Below, one piece after another: positions 1 to 11,060 of a DNA stretch of 64,000 nt. This DNA is from Sipunculus nudus (taxonomy: Eukaryota > Annelida > Sipuncula > Golfingiida > Sipunculidae). A model generated the notes under the pieces. That model was not told where the DNA came from, searched no databases, and saw only the letters and a program-made list of their open reading frames with translations. Position numbers and translations under genes: made by a program. How positions within the stretch are numbered: the stretch's first letter is position 1; the number at the start of each line of letters is the position of its first letter. The DNA lies in assembly GCA_026874595.1 (NCBI GenBank), contig CM049318.1, positions 46,978,456-47,042,455 of the forward strand, in the 5' to 3' direction.

Positions 1-446
1 ATAAAATTTGGTGATTATAGCTCTAGCCGTTTCTGAGATTTTAATTTTAGTGTGCTTTTTTGGACAGATGACTAAGTTTAACTTCCTGTAACTCGGTCAA
101 AAATCTCCGAACTGAAACCATTCGAACAAACTTTAGAGAGATTGTTCCAGGGATCATTTCTGTGAAATATTGGACAATTTGGCTGGACAGTTTGGGAGAA
201 GAAGATTTTTAAAGCTTTTTTAAGCTTTTCCCCTATAAAATCTAAGAAAATGCTGTTAGAAAAAAATAAACAAATTCCAATAGAGTTTTTCAGATGACTG
301 ATTATTTGCAAAAAATTTGGTGATGCTAGCTTCTGCCATTTTTGAGATAGCTATGGTTAACGTACAGATGACGCATAACGCACAACACACGATGTACAAC
401 GGATGAGGCCGCACCATCGCATAAGCTCACAGGTTCCCTAAAAAAT
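1..446 (-). repeat. Dispersed repeat family A, partial copy
   Basis: This is an inverted partial copy of a repeat that recurs through the window. On the other strand the family opens with AGCGAACCTGTGAGCTTATG. Its body contains phrases about TCTTCTCCGAAAC, ATATTTCACAGAAATGATCC and GCTAGCATCACCAAATTTT. The sequence near 410-446 is the reverse complement of that opening, followed by an A run. The copy is cut by the window start. No coding capacity is visible, and the transposition type is unknown. Confidence 0.7.
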
Positions 447-841
447 GAGAAATCAACTTTGAGGACTAACTAGATGGAAAATGTAATCTTCTTAGCTGCA
501 CACAATTTGTATACCAGTATTCTGTGATGCTTATTTAGGGTCCCTTTCAGTACTGCAACTTCTAGCTTCAGTTTTTGCTTTCCTCAGGTGTAGAATCATT
601 GTTGGTTAGCATAGATTACCTTGGCCTGGATATAACACATGTTGTAGGTAATCTAATAAACAGTTTTAGAAAGTCTGACCTTTCTGCATGTAATCCTGTG
701 AGCTTTGTTTACATCTGAACACAGATGCACAGGTAATGGCTTCACATAGCATAAGCAAAAAGCCCCACTCCTCTCTGTAATATTTACTGATTACCATACT
801 AACTCTTAACAATTGTCAATAATCTCAGTAATCCCCAACAT
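447..841. other. Unassigned sequence
   Basis: This stretch has no open frame of interest, recognisable repeat or RNA. It lies between a family A copy and a 33-bp minisatellite. Confidence 0.5.
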
Positions 842-1172
842 CAAACCCCCAGTACATCACACTGAACCTCATCTCTAATTCACCAGTACACCACATGCAC
901 CCTCACCCCTAATTCACCAGTAAACCACACCTACCCTCACCCCTAATTCACCAGTACACCACACCAACCCTCACCCCTAATTCACCAGTAAACCACACCT
1001 ACCCTCACCCCTAATTCACCAGTAAACCACATCTACCCTCACCCCTAATTCACCAGTAAACCACACCTACCCTCACCCCTAATTCACCAGTAAACCACAT
1101 CCACCCTCATCCCTAATTCACCAGTACACCACACCAACCCTAACCCCCATATTCAACAGTACACCACAAACA
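842..1172. repeat. 33-bp minisatellite, about 10 units
   Basis: The unit is approximately CTAATTCACCAGTAAACCACA followed by CCTACCCTCACCC. The phrase AATTCACCAG recurs every 33 bases (for example at 911 and 944). Units vary between GTAAACC and GTACACC and between ACACC and ACATC. The first and last units are degenerate. The strand is strongly C/A-biased. No coding role is inferred. Confidence 0.85.
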
Positions 1173-2099
1173 TATTCACCCTGAAAACCAAATTGAGATT
1201 GACTTCAGATGTGATCTTGACTTTGACCCCTTGACACCTTAGTCAATAGAATTCTTCCTTAAGTGATGGGTCACATATGTGAAAACTGAATCCAATCATG
1301 ACTGGTCTATACAGGTTGTATGTAAGAAAAGTAAGATTTCTGAAGAACTAGTTGGACAAGTTTTGGTCAAATTTAGCACACTGACTGGAATACATATATT
1401 TCGAATAGAATGGTTTTTTCTTGTTAAAAACAAGCAGATGTCTACCCATGGGCCTCCATCTGCAATACCGAGAGAACAATTACTTTATTCAGCAGACAGG
1501 AACTTGAAGATCAAGTTCAAGGTCACAAGTTTCAACTCATTTGAGGTAATGTCTGAAACAATCTGAGTCTATCAAATTAATATTTGAGGGTAAAATATGT
1601 AATATGTCAAACACTTAGAAGAGTCTGGCTTTTATGGTGTTAATAAACATATTGTTGCTGGGTAGCTCACAGGATACAGGTAACTCTGACCTAATTTCCA
1701 GTTCCTAAGGAGATTACTTCAGGACCTCTCTGGATATAAAGCTGGAAATTTCTAAGTCAATGTTTATGATTTGTGCCATAATAATGGACTTCTGAGTGGC
1801 AGGACCACAGACAAAGAATCATTTGTATAGCTACACTTGACCAAAATTTAGCTGAGCTAAATATACAGATACTGGAACCATTCTTAAGGACTGACTCCTT
1901 TTATGTGGGCTACAGTATGTATTCAACCTGTCATCCGACAACATTTTTTGATGGATTTTTAAAATGTAAACAGATTGGGTTAGAGAGGAATCCCACACAG
2001 TTGTATACTTGTAAGTCACATTAGAGGTTTCCTAGAACTTGTTTCCAGTATCCTGAATCCAAGAAAACTTGGTGATCCTAATATAAGTAGTGTCTGTGA
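1173..2099. other. Unassigned sequence with faint family E traces
   Basis: A 95-codon open frame at 1279-1566 has no recognisable motif, and I treat it as chance. A short stretch near 1690-1760 (CCTAATTTCCAGTTCC, AAGGAGATTACTTCAGG) resembles degraded family E sequence. Nothing else can be supported. Confidence 0.4.
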
Positions 2100-3010
2100 T
2101 CCTGTTGGGGGTTTCAGGGGATTGGGAACAAAACAAGTGACCCAGGGGTCATGACACTTCTAAGCTGACTAGGAAGACATTCAGAAAAGGAATTTTATCA
2201 TCTGAATGCCCAATTAAGTAGATGGTATCCCCATTTAACTGAAGCATTACTCGAAGAATATGGATAACAGAGACCTGATTTCAGGATTCCAAGGAGATTT
2301 TCCATGGGCCTCCCTGTATGTTAAGTTAGAAGATTTTAGGCACAATTCTAGGACTATCTTTGAAGGTCTCGAAAATAAAAATTTAAAGAAATGCATTAGT
2401 TGCACAAAAACTGGAGGTTTTGTATCAAATTTTTAATTATACTGGGAGGTAATTACAAGTCCTATAGCTCAAAGGATATGGCCAACAGAGACTTATTATC
2501 AGGTTTCCAAGGAGATTTTTCATGGACCTCCCTGCATGTTAAATAAGAAGATTCTAGGTTAAATGGTTACGATTTGTACCCTGTTTACGGAAAACTGCAT
2601 CTTTGAAGGTCTAAAAATAGAGATAAAATGTGTATAATTTTTTTTTTAAATCCAGGTGCTGCCACAATTCTGCAGGAACTGATGAAACAGTCCATTTTAA
2701 ATATGCATGCAAAGAATCATGGTTATCCATTCATCAATTGTTCAGATACTGGAGCTTTTGTATCAAATTTTTAATTATTCTGGGGGGGGGGGGGTACTTC
2801 TGAGCCCCATAGCTCAAAGGCTATGGGTAACAGAGACCTTATTTCAGGTTTCCAAGGAAATTTTTTACAGACCGCCTGGATGTCCAGTTAGAAGATTCCA
2901 GGTCCAGCTGATATGATTTGTGCCCTGTTAACAGACAGACAGACCGACAAATGGACAGACGGACCTACAGACTGACGAGGTTCAGAGTGATCACTATAGC
3001 TAAAAATCAT
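2100..3010 (+). repeat. Dispersed repeat family E, tandem degenerate copies
   Basis: The phrase TTTCAGG(T)TTCCAAGGAGATTTT recurs near 2277, 2494 and 2840, each time followed by a diverged CCTCC-TGTATGTT and a TTAGAAGATT block. This indicates two to three head-to-tail partial copies. The last copy carries a 13-base G run (2782-2794) and ends with (GACAGACC)n and ATAGCTAAAAATC. The same family recurs at 22615-23090 and 36160-36510. It is non-coding. Confidence 0.65.
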
Positions 3011-3269
3011 GTCAAGCATCCTACTTAAGTCACAAATGATAGCTTATTCTCTCACAGTAATTCTGTCATTTGTTCTAAAGTCTAAGTCATAAAATATGTA
3101 TAAATGTTTCAGTTAACTAACTTTAACATGATACAATCTTTGTGTTTTCTAGATGGTAACTGATAATAAAGGAATGAACAATAACAGAGGTTAAAACTAG
3201 AATGGCTTGTTTTCGCACTTGCAAATACAGATGTGTCCCCCATTGCATATAGGTTATATCAATAGAGGC

Positions 3270-3640
3270 ATGGTGAGAAATGTGAAGCCGTTCAAAAGTT
3301 CTTTTGAAGAAAGTCAAGGTCACTGTTTTCAAACTTGTCTGATTTTGGAAGGAAAAATGAGCGTTTAAAATTTTGGAGGAAAATATGCAGCATTTCAAAA
3401 GTTCTCACATACACATTCAGGCAATTTAACCTTGATGATGAGGGTCAAGGTCACCAGATTTGGAACTCGGCAAAGAACTTGGTAGGTACAATATGTGTAC
3501 CAATTTTGAGGACAAAATGTGAAGCCCTTCAAAAGTTATGGGGTTCACAAGAATTTTACATGGCAGATTTGACCTTGAAGGTGATAGGCAAGGTCATCAT
3601 ATTTCTAACTTGTCCGAGATTTGCAGCCCTTCAAAACAGT
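3270..3640 (+). repeat. Degenerate ~100-135 bp tandem repeat
   Basis: A block containing GTGAAGC(C)CTTCAAAAGTT recurs near 3281, 3385, 3520 and 3621, accompanied by GGTCAAGGTCA-type phrases. This degenerate tandem array explains the 107-codon open frame at 3335-3658, which I do not call a gene. Confidence 0.6.
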
Positions 3641-4256
3641 GTTCTGGGCTTGCGCTAGCCACTCACCACGTCGCCAAATGCGAGTCATTTGTCCAAAATG
3701 CGAGGAAACTTTTTGCAAAAATCGCCAGGATGGGGATTAAAAAATAATACACAAATCCCCATGAAAATCTGGTTGAAATACTCTCTCTTAAATATACCAT
3801 CGATTATTCCGTGATCGTGTTTGTTTACAACTGTCAAAAAGTCGGAGAATCCGCAAAGAATTTAAGGAGAATATTTGTGTAACATTGCGTGAACAGCCAT
3901 AAAAATTCTCCGGCTCTCCGAGAATTCTTTGACAGATGCCCTTTATTCTAATAAAACAAAAACTAACTCTGCTCTGATTGGTCGGTAGTTGAGCATTGAA
4001 CTAAGCTAAGCACTCATTGGACAGAAGGTAAATTTCGCTGATCATCTGTGAGTTGTGACATGGTTTACGTATCAATATATGACAATATTACAGCGATTGA
4101 TTTCACACACCGTAATAAATAAAGCGTACTGGGTAATGTGTTTTCTTTATTAAGGTTTAATTAGCCAGCATCTATCAAATATTTTCGTCAGTGATTAATA
4201 TACGGCCTTATGGTCTTGTAACACCTGCCGCTATAATCAGCGAATATATGTTTTCC
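3641..4256. other. Unassigned sequence
   Basis: This moderately GC-balanced stretch has no repeat or exon signature I can support. Confidence 0.4.
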
Positions 4257-4269
4257 TTTAGCTACAGGC

Positions 4270-4315
4270 CTGTAACGCAAACAATTCTATTTGTTCTTTC
4301 TTGTTTGCGTTACAG
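4270..4315. other. Perfect 13-bp inverted repeat (hairpin)
   Basis: CTGTAACGCAAAC at 4270-4282 is matched exactly by its reverse complement GTTTGCGTTACAG at 4303-4315, leaving a 20-nt loop. A second near-palindrome, GCTTGGTCAGGTCTGACCAA, follows near 4347. The role is unknown; it could be the end of a mobile element or a structured site. Confidence 0.6.
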
Positions 4316-4400
4316 CTCCTAAGGTGGAGAGTTTACCCTCTAAAGCTTGGTCAGGTCTGACCAAAGCGGTTCGGACTATGATATTCGGCGTTCAGCGGGA

Positions 4401-5769
4401 GGACATGCAACAAGCTCTACATATTACGCATAATACAGCTGTGTTGACTCAGTTGAGAAATAAATTGTAACTTAAATGCTCAGTATGTATTAAATTATTG
4501 GCACTTACTCTCATGAAATCCAGACAATGATTACCTCCATCGGCTCTTGTTTACAGCCTGGCAAGGCATGCTGGGAAGGCTAAGGAGGGTCTATCCTTTG
4601 GGGATTTATGAGGGAACCACCATATTTGGGTGTTTTAGGTCATTTGCATAGATCCCCCTGTTAATTTGCAAGTGATACCCTTTTGGGGTTGTGGTCCAAT
4701 AAGAGGGGAAACTCTCACCAACAGGTGTTCGGACTCCATTCCTGAATGGAGTATGAATGTTCGGGCTAGCTTTCCTTGAACTACAACTGTTAAAGGTCGT
4801 TTCGTGTGTTCCCACGTGCGCTTTATGTCTGAGAGAGCATCATGTGTGGACATATAATCTGATTTGTGAGGAAGAATTAATGTCAGTAAAGATAACAGAA
4901 TTCTTCACATGTTCTGACATTCCGTCTTCTGAGCACGTTGTGAATGATGCCACCGATCAGACTGATCACACTGAAATGGTGCCAAAAAAAAAAGAAATGT
5001 CGGTACGACCGAAATAAAAATAGATCCATTGTTCAAACATGGTTTATGACGTTTAGGTGGCTGGACTGTCAGGAAGGGATGTTTTTTTTGCAAAGACTGT
5101 ATTGCCAACAAAAAGCAGAATACATTCACCAAAGGAAAACAAGGCATTCCAAAGAAAGATGACTTCCGAAAACCCGAAGAAAGGCTGGATCACAAGTAAG
5201 AATTTAGATCGCACCTTTAGATCAAAGTTGCAGATGTATTCCCGTATATAAATTTATAGAAGAAATCTACTCTGTACTGTAGTTTGTTCCACTGTCATTA
5301 GGATAAATATGTTGTTAAATACTGTCTACTCAGATACCAAATGATATTTATTGCTTAAAATCTTAACAATATAGCAAGGTATGTGCTTGGTTCTCCTTTG
5401 GGTAATGATGTAGAATAGCAGGTTCACCCTTCAGTGGGACAGACTAGTCTAACATTCAATATAGACTTGTCTAATTTAAAATTATTTTACCTTTTCAAAA
5501 GAGCACAAAAAATTGAAATTATTTATCATTTGTTCATTCAGTTTTTGTGAGAAAGATTATGATCTGATAAATTATGAATATGAGATAATAACTAATAGAC
5601 CTGGATGTCTCAAATCAGTGTGTTATATATATATATTATATATATTAAACAAAGATGTTGAGAATCCAGAATATACAAAATTCACAAATTTAAATAATGA
5701 TCAAAGTACCTGGTTTTATGGCTTTTATTTATATTAAAAAAATGAATGTAATATATTCACTTTGGACTG
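4401..5769. other. Unassigned A+T-rich sequence
   Basis: Several overlapping short frames (for example 4757-5017) show no motif and no splice context I trust. A short (TA)n tract lies near 5625-5650. No gene is called. Confidence 0.4.
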
Positions 5770-6666
5770 CTTTCACAGCAATCTACACACTAGACACAGT
5801 AGGAATCTAGATTAATATTATCAACTGCATCTTTGTCTATCATTAATTTCCTTCATATGATCCCTAATGATTAGTAATGAATAATATGATTTATTTTTTT
5901 ATCATTATAATTTCACTGAAAAATACCATAGGTGACTGCATGGTGTTATTTGGAATAACATTGACACTGACATTCTATCCATCCATACAAGATTCTTACA
6001 TCATCAGTAACTGCAAGTTAATTTTCAGTTACTCATCAACTAACACATTCCTTTTCTATTAATTTTTCTTTAATTTGTTATTAAAAACCAATACAAAATT
6101 ATTAATTTATTGTTTATTGTTATGTTGTTTTTCAAAACAACTACTAGATGAGTTGGGTTGGACACCTGGATCAACTGTGGCTGGGCATTAGCTGCCTGGC
6201 TGCCCCAGTGTATGCTTCGCTCAAGCATGCATAATCTGATGAAAGGACAAGGACAAGGTCAACATACAGGCGACTGAAGAGGGGCTGGATTAAGCCTGGG
6301 TCTGACATGGTGTCATATAAACATTAATAAAAGCTACAATATTTGGCCAATTTCTTTCAGCTTTCTAAACTACAAAGATAAAATCCTTATGTGTGCATGA
6401 TATGAAAATTATATCAACTGCTCTCAGGAAACAAACGTGCCATGGTCAAAGTTGGGCAAAATTTAAGGTACTAATTTTATATTTATACTAATAACTTATA
6501 AAATTTGAAAAATTCAGAACTAATTTTTGGTATTCAATTGAATCTTGATTAAATAATGTTACATCTCTGACAAAAAATCTCTAGCTTCAGCAATCCTCTT
6601 GTTAAGGGAGTAAATATATTTCTTGATTTTTTAAAAAGTGCATTATGTTTGGGCCCATAACTTAAA
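5770..6666 (+). repeat. Dispersed repeat family D, left part of a split copy
   Basis: This segment matches 48555-49406 along its length. Shared phrases include ATCAACTGCATC, GGTGACTGCATGGTGT, TCAAGCATGCATAAT and GTGCCATGG-CAAAGTTGGGC. It stops at AACTTAAA (6666), where a hairpin-ended element has inserted. Family D continues at 9221. It is non-coding and A+T-rich. Confidence 0.75.
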
Positions 6667-6699
6667 CTAGATGTGTCGGAACGACACTAATGCCCCCGC

Positions 6700-7038
6700 C
6701 TGGGGCAAATTAGAAACATTTGTTAAATTTTGTAAAATTTTCTAAGTTCAAGAGGTGTTGTATGATCAACAAGGGCAAAATGCAAACTCTTATCTGTAAC
6801 GGGTGATTATCAAGCAACACACCAAAAATCAGGCCAGTATCTGCAGGCATTGTGAAAAAAAGTCCATACATGTGCATTTTTCATTAAAATTTCTGTCTTT
6901 CATGAAATTTTCTATGTTCAGGATCTGTCATCTGGCCAAAATTGGTTAACTGGGACGAAACGCGAACTCGATCTGTAAGTGGTCATTATGCGCCCATAGA
7001 CCAAACATTAGGCCAGTATTACGCATTGCATTGCGAAA
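6700..7038 (+). repeat. First units of the ~180-bp tandem array
   Basis: About two units of the array precede the nested insertion. CTGCAGGCATTG near 6841 is followed about 180 bases later by a diverged GCATTGCGAAA near 7028. They are more diverged from each other than the units after 7719. Confidence 0.6.
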
Positions 7039-7718
7039 CTAGAATATTAGCAAAAGCTGATAATCAGTTATAAATTTAAATTGGAGAGGTATGTACCATG
7101 TTTTATAACAATCAACCAAATGCTTCCTGAGAAATAAGCTCCTAAGTTTTTTTCTATACTAAGCTCTGTGACCTTGAAAAGTAGGTCAAGACCACCCATC
7201 TTTGAACTTGACCAAGATTTTGTAAATAGGATGCAAAAGCACTGAAGTAATGAAGTTCCTGTGTTGAATACCTTTGGAGATATCCTGCATAAAAGGCCAA
7301 AATTAAAAAATCCGATAAAATTTTATTAAAAAATCAGAAATTGCATGTGGCACCACCAAAATTGTGCAGCACGTACAGACCATCAGTCCCAATGATTATA
7401 GTAAGTTTTGGGAAAATCCACACAATGGTTCCTGAGATATAAGCTTCTGAGTGTTTTTCTATAATCAGCTCTAAAATGTAGAAAAATGGGTCAAGGTCAC
7501 CCATCTTCGAACTTGACCGAGATTTTATCGATATACATCTTCACTGATGAAAAAATTCCGATGGTGAATCCTTTTAGAGATACCCCACTCACAAGGTAAA
7601 GTTAACAGATGCTGAACGGATGGACGGACAGACACTGGACAGACAGATGGATGGAAGGATAGACGGTCAACTTGGGTGACAACAATAGCCCATCAGCCTA
7701 TGAGCTGAGGGCTAAAAA
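7039..7718 (+). mobile_element. Nested hairpin-ended element inside the 180-bp array
   Basis: The array breaks after GCATTGCGAAA and resumes at GGCTGTACATGTAC. The insert starts CTAGAATATTAGC and ends with a hairpin (TAGCCC...CAGC ctatga GCTG...GGGCTA, 7686-7714) followed by AAAA. It contains GGTCAAG-type phrases and a (GGACAGAC)n tract near 7621-7660. There is no coding frame. Like its host it starts CTAGA, ends in a hairpin plus A run, and shows no clear target duplication, which suggests a related transposition mode. Confidence 0.6.
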
Positions 7719-9150
7719 CGGCTGTACATGTACATTTGTCATGAAAATTTATATTTTTCATGAAATTTTCTATGTTTAGGAGCCTTAAAACAATCAAAAG
7801 TAGGTCAACCTGGACGAAACGCGAACTCGATCTGTAACTGGTCATTATCTGCCCACACATAAAAAATCAGGATGGTATCTGCAGGCATTGCAAAAAAAAG
7901 TCCGTACATATGTTTGTTATGAAAATTTCTATTTTTCATAAAACTTTCTATGTTCAGGAGCAGTCAAATGGACAAAACAAGAAGTCGATCTGTAACTGGT
8001 CATTATCTGCCAACACACCAAAAATCAGGTCCGTATCTGCAGGCATTGCAATAAAAAAAGTCCGTACATGTGCACTTGTCATGAAAATTTATATTTTTTA
8101 TGAAATTTTCTATGTCAGGGCACCGTCAAACAGTCAAAAGTAGGTCAACTGGGACAAAACGTAAACTCGATCTGTAACTGGTCATTATCTGCCCACACAC
8201 CAAAAATCAGGCCAATATCGGCAGGCATCGCGAAAAAAAGTCTGTATATGTGTATTTGTCATGAAAATTTATATTTTTCTTGAAATTTTCTATGTTCAGG
8301 AGCTGTAAAACTGTCAAAAGTACGTCAACTGGGACAAAACGCGAACTCCATCTGTAACTGATGAATATCTGCCCACACACCAAAAATCAGGCCAATATCT
8401 GCAGGCATTGCGAAAAAAAAATCTGTACATGTGTGTTTGTCATGAAGATTTATATTTTTCATGAAATTTTCTATGTTTAGGAGCCGTGAAACGGTCAAAA
8501 GTAGGTCAACTGGGACGAAACGCAATCTCGATCTGTAACTAGTCAATATCTGCATACACAAAAAATCAGGCCAATATCTGCAGGCATTGCAAAAAAGTCT
8601 GTACATGTGTATTTGTCATGAAGATTTATATTTTTCATGAAATTTTCTATGTTTAGGAGCCGTAAAACTGTCAAAAGTAGGTCAACTGGAACGAAACGCA
8701 AACTCGATCTGTAACTAGTCAATATCTGCATACACACCAAAAATCAGGCCAATAACTGCAGGCATTGCGAAAAAAAGTCTGTACATGTGTATTTGTCATG
8801 AAAATTTCTATTTTTCATGAAATTTTCTAAGTTAAGGAGCTGTTAAACAGTCAAAAGTGAGTGAACCGGGACGAAACGCGAACTCGATATGTAACTGGTC
8901 ATTATCTGCCCACACACCAAAAATTAGGCCAATATCTGCAGGCATTGCGAAAAAAAGTCTGTACATGTGTATTTGTCATTAAAAAATTTTTATTTTTCAT
9001 GAAATTTTCTATGTTTAGGAGCCGTAAAACGGTCATAAGTAGGTCAAACGGGACGAAACGCAAACTCCATCTGTAACTGGTCATTATCTGCCCACACCAA
9101 AAATCAGGCCAATATCTGCAGGCATTGCGAAAAAAAGTCTGTACAACTGT
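7719..9150 (+). repeat. ~180-bp satellite-like tandem array, about 8 units
   Basis: CTGCAGGCATTG or close variants recur at about 7880, 8038, 8220, 8400, 8579, 8757, 8937 and 9117. Spacing is about 180 bases, with one short unit of 158. Each unit contains GTACATGTG, TTTGTCATGAAAATTT, GTAGGTCAACTGGGAC and GAAACGCGAACTCGATCTG. Short frames on both strands (8325-8606, 8543-8740 and 8902-9261 on the minus strand) are artefacts of the repetition. Confidence 0.85.
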
Positions 9151-9220
9151 TTGATTATGGAATGACGGAATGACGGACATGGGTAAAACTATATGCCCCG
9201 GCCACTTTGTGGCAGGGGGA

Positions 9221-10181
9221 AAAAAATTACGCAATACTGACATCATTTCTGGCATGTGCATAGCGAATGTATAGAAAAATATGTATATTATATATGATCA
9301 AAGTCAGATCAGTGGTTTTGATATTAGGCAGTCTTACAGTGTAACAATGGGTTTTTAATGGAAAAATGAAGTTTTTCATTAATATTTCGAAGGAATTAAG
9401 TCCTAGTGATAAAATTTTTGGCATGGTTGGGGATTTTGGAGACATCTAACTGTATGCTAAATTTAAGGAACTTAGAGCTGAAGCTGGGGAGCTGAGCTAT
9501 AGCAAACTGCATAACACTAGCTTGATGTAAACTTGATGTGACATGGTGCTTGAAAACTTGAATAAAATCTACAGGTTTTGATCAACTGGTTTCAAATTTT
9601 TGGTGTTAACAGACAAAATGCTAACAAAAACATGCTGTGAAAATTAAATCCACAGTACTTACAGGAAAAAAACGTGCCATGGTCAAACTTGGGCAAAATT
9701 TAAGGTACCAATTTTATATTTTTGCCAATATTTAAAAAAATTTAACAGATTTTGATCTAATTTTTGGTATACAATTAAATTTTGATCAATTAAAGTTGGA
9801 TTACTGAAAAAAAGTCCCAACTTTGACACTTTTGGTCTTAAGTGACCAAATATCTTTCCTGATTTTTTTACAAAGTCCATTATGTTTGGGCCCATAACTT
9901 TTTTAAATTAAATAATACTGACTTAATTTCTGGCATGTACATAGGAACTATATAGAGGAATATCAATGGTAAATATGAAGAAAACCAGATGAGTGGTTTT
10001 GATATTAGGCAGTCCTGAAGTGTGAAAATAGATTTCTAATAAAAATGAGGTTTTTCCTAAATATCTCGAAGGAACAAAGTCCTATTGACCCAATTTTCAG
10101 CATGGTAGGAGATTTTTGGGACATCTAACTGTATGGCAAATTTCAGATTCTTAGGTCCAATGGTGTCGAAACGTGCCAGTC

Positions 10182-10214
<33 letters not shown>

Positions 10215-10279
10215 GACGGACGACGGACAATGGACCACGACTATAGCTCAGATGACTTACAGTCAGCTGAGCTAAAAAT
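9221..10279 (+). repeat. Dispersed repeat family D, right part
   Basis: Matches 49410-50457 and continues the family D copy interrupted at 6666. It contains a partial internal duplication: TCAGTGGTTTTGATATTAGG appears near 9310 and a variant near 9990. A (GACGGACA)n tract lies at 10186-10230. It ends in a hairpin, TAGCTCAG-a-TGACT-tac-AGTCA-g-CTGAGCTA (10244-10274), followed by AAAAA. No protein is encoded. Confidence 0.75.
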
Positions 10280-10293
10280 TCATTCCCTACCAG

Positions 10294-10465
10294 GATGGCC
10301 ACTAATGCAGCTTCACTGCAAAGGGACATGCAGTTTTCCACCAAGAAAGCTTACACAACTGCACATGATACTATTCTGTGTCAGATGAGGACAGTGTTAA
10401 CAATGGCCAAGTGTGCGATCCAACCATCCCTAAATTCGAACCTCATTGAGATGCAGGTTGAGAAT
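10294..10465 (+). CDS. Exon of a hAT-transposase-related gene (upstream exon)
   Basis: This is a putative internal exon of 172 nt. It is bounded by an acceptor CATTCCCTACCAG (ending 10293) and a donor AAT|GTAAGT (10465/10466). In the frame of the ATG at 10295 it encodes 57 residues, including HDTILCQMRTVLTMAKCAI, then reads directly in phase 0 into the exon at 11061. The segment corresponds to the region just before the catalytic domain of KIAA1586/ZNF862-like, hAT-derived proteins. That is family knowledge applied to a weak match. The acceptor lies only 14 bp after the A run that ends a family D repeat. The gene start was not found, so the ATG is probably an internal Met. Confidence 0.5.
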
Positions 10466-11060
10466 GTAAGTAGCAATACTCTGTATAATTAGCATAAGCT
10501 TTTAAGTTCATTGGGCAGATCAACTGTCCATTGAATGTAACTGATCAGAAACATATACTTTCATTTTTTTTTTTCTTTATGTGTTCATGCTCATTCATTG
10601 AACATTTAAACAACAACTAAAGTAAAATCTTGTTAAAAGAGGTTTCACTCATTTTCAACTTTTTAAATTATCAAGTTTGTACAAATTATTGAGGTCGAGT
10701 TAATTGCCTATCAGCATTTTTGAACAATTGTGGAAATGCTAAGTTATTAGTCAGTATATAGCTTATCAGAATACAAAATTTGATTTTTTTTTTTAATTAA
10801 TGATGAACTGGATGTACCAGGTTTTTATTCAGTTGAACCATCAAGTTTATACTGTCAAGATATTTATGTAGTCTTTTTTAAAATGAAATGATCATTCATA
10901 TTCCATTCACAGACTAAACCAAGAAAAATTTCATTTTCTTTTTGGTGCTATAAAAGATGTATGTAAGGACATATGTTGGAATCTGGAATTTATTATTATG
11001 TTTAAATTATGTAATACTGATGCGTAATCATTGAATCCGTTGCTTGTATACAATTTTCAG
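10466..11060 (+). other. Predicted phase-0 intron
   Basis: Starts GTAAGT and ends TATACAATTTTCAG. It is 595 bp, A+T-rich and full of stop codons. Both flanking exons are in phase 0 across it, which supports a real intron rather than two unrelated frames. Confidence 0.55.

Larger units (their letters stand above)
6667..9220 (+). mobile_element. Hairpin-ended element with internal ~180-bp tandem repeats (HINE/pearl-like)
   Basis: The element begins CTAGATGTGTCGGAACGACA and ends with GTGGCAGGGGG plus an A run. It is inserted in a family D repeat. The undisturbed paralogue at 49394-49420 reads AACTTAAAACAATTACACAA, which matches both flanks and so shows the empty site. Each end can fold: TGCCCC-cgcct-GGGGCA at 6691-6707, and CCCC-g-GCCAC-ttt-GTGGC-a-GGGG at 9196-9218. 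No obvious target duplication or transposase frame is present. Hairpin ends, a tandem core and no clear duplication resemble non-autonomous Helitron/Helentron-derived elements known from bivalves. That assignment is inferred from architecture only. Confidence 0.7.

Noticed and set aside
1279-1566. 95-codon gene
   Set aside because: No recognisable motif, no splice or promoter context, and surrounding sequence is repeat-like.
8325-9261. Three minus-strand proteins with shared FFRNACRYWP wording
   Set aside because: They are translations of the ~180-bp tandem repeat.
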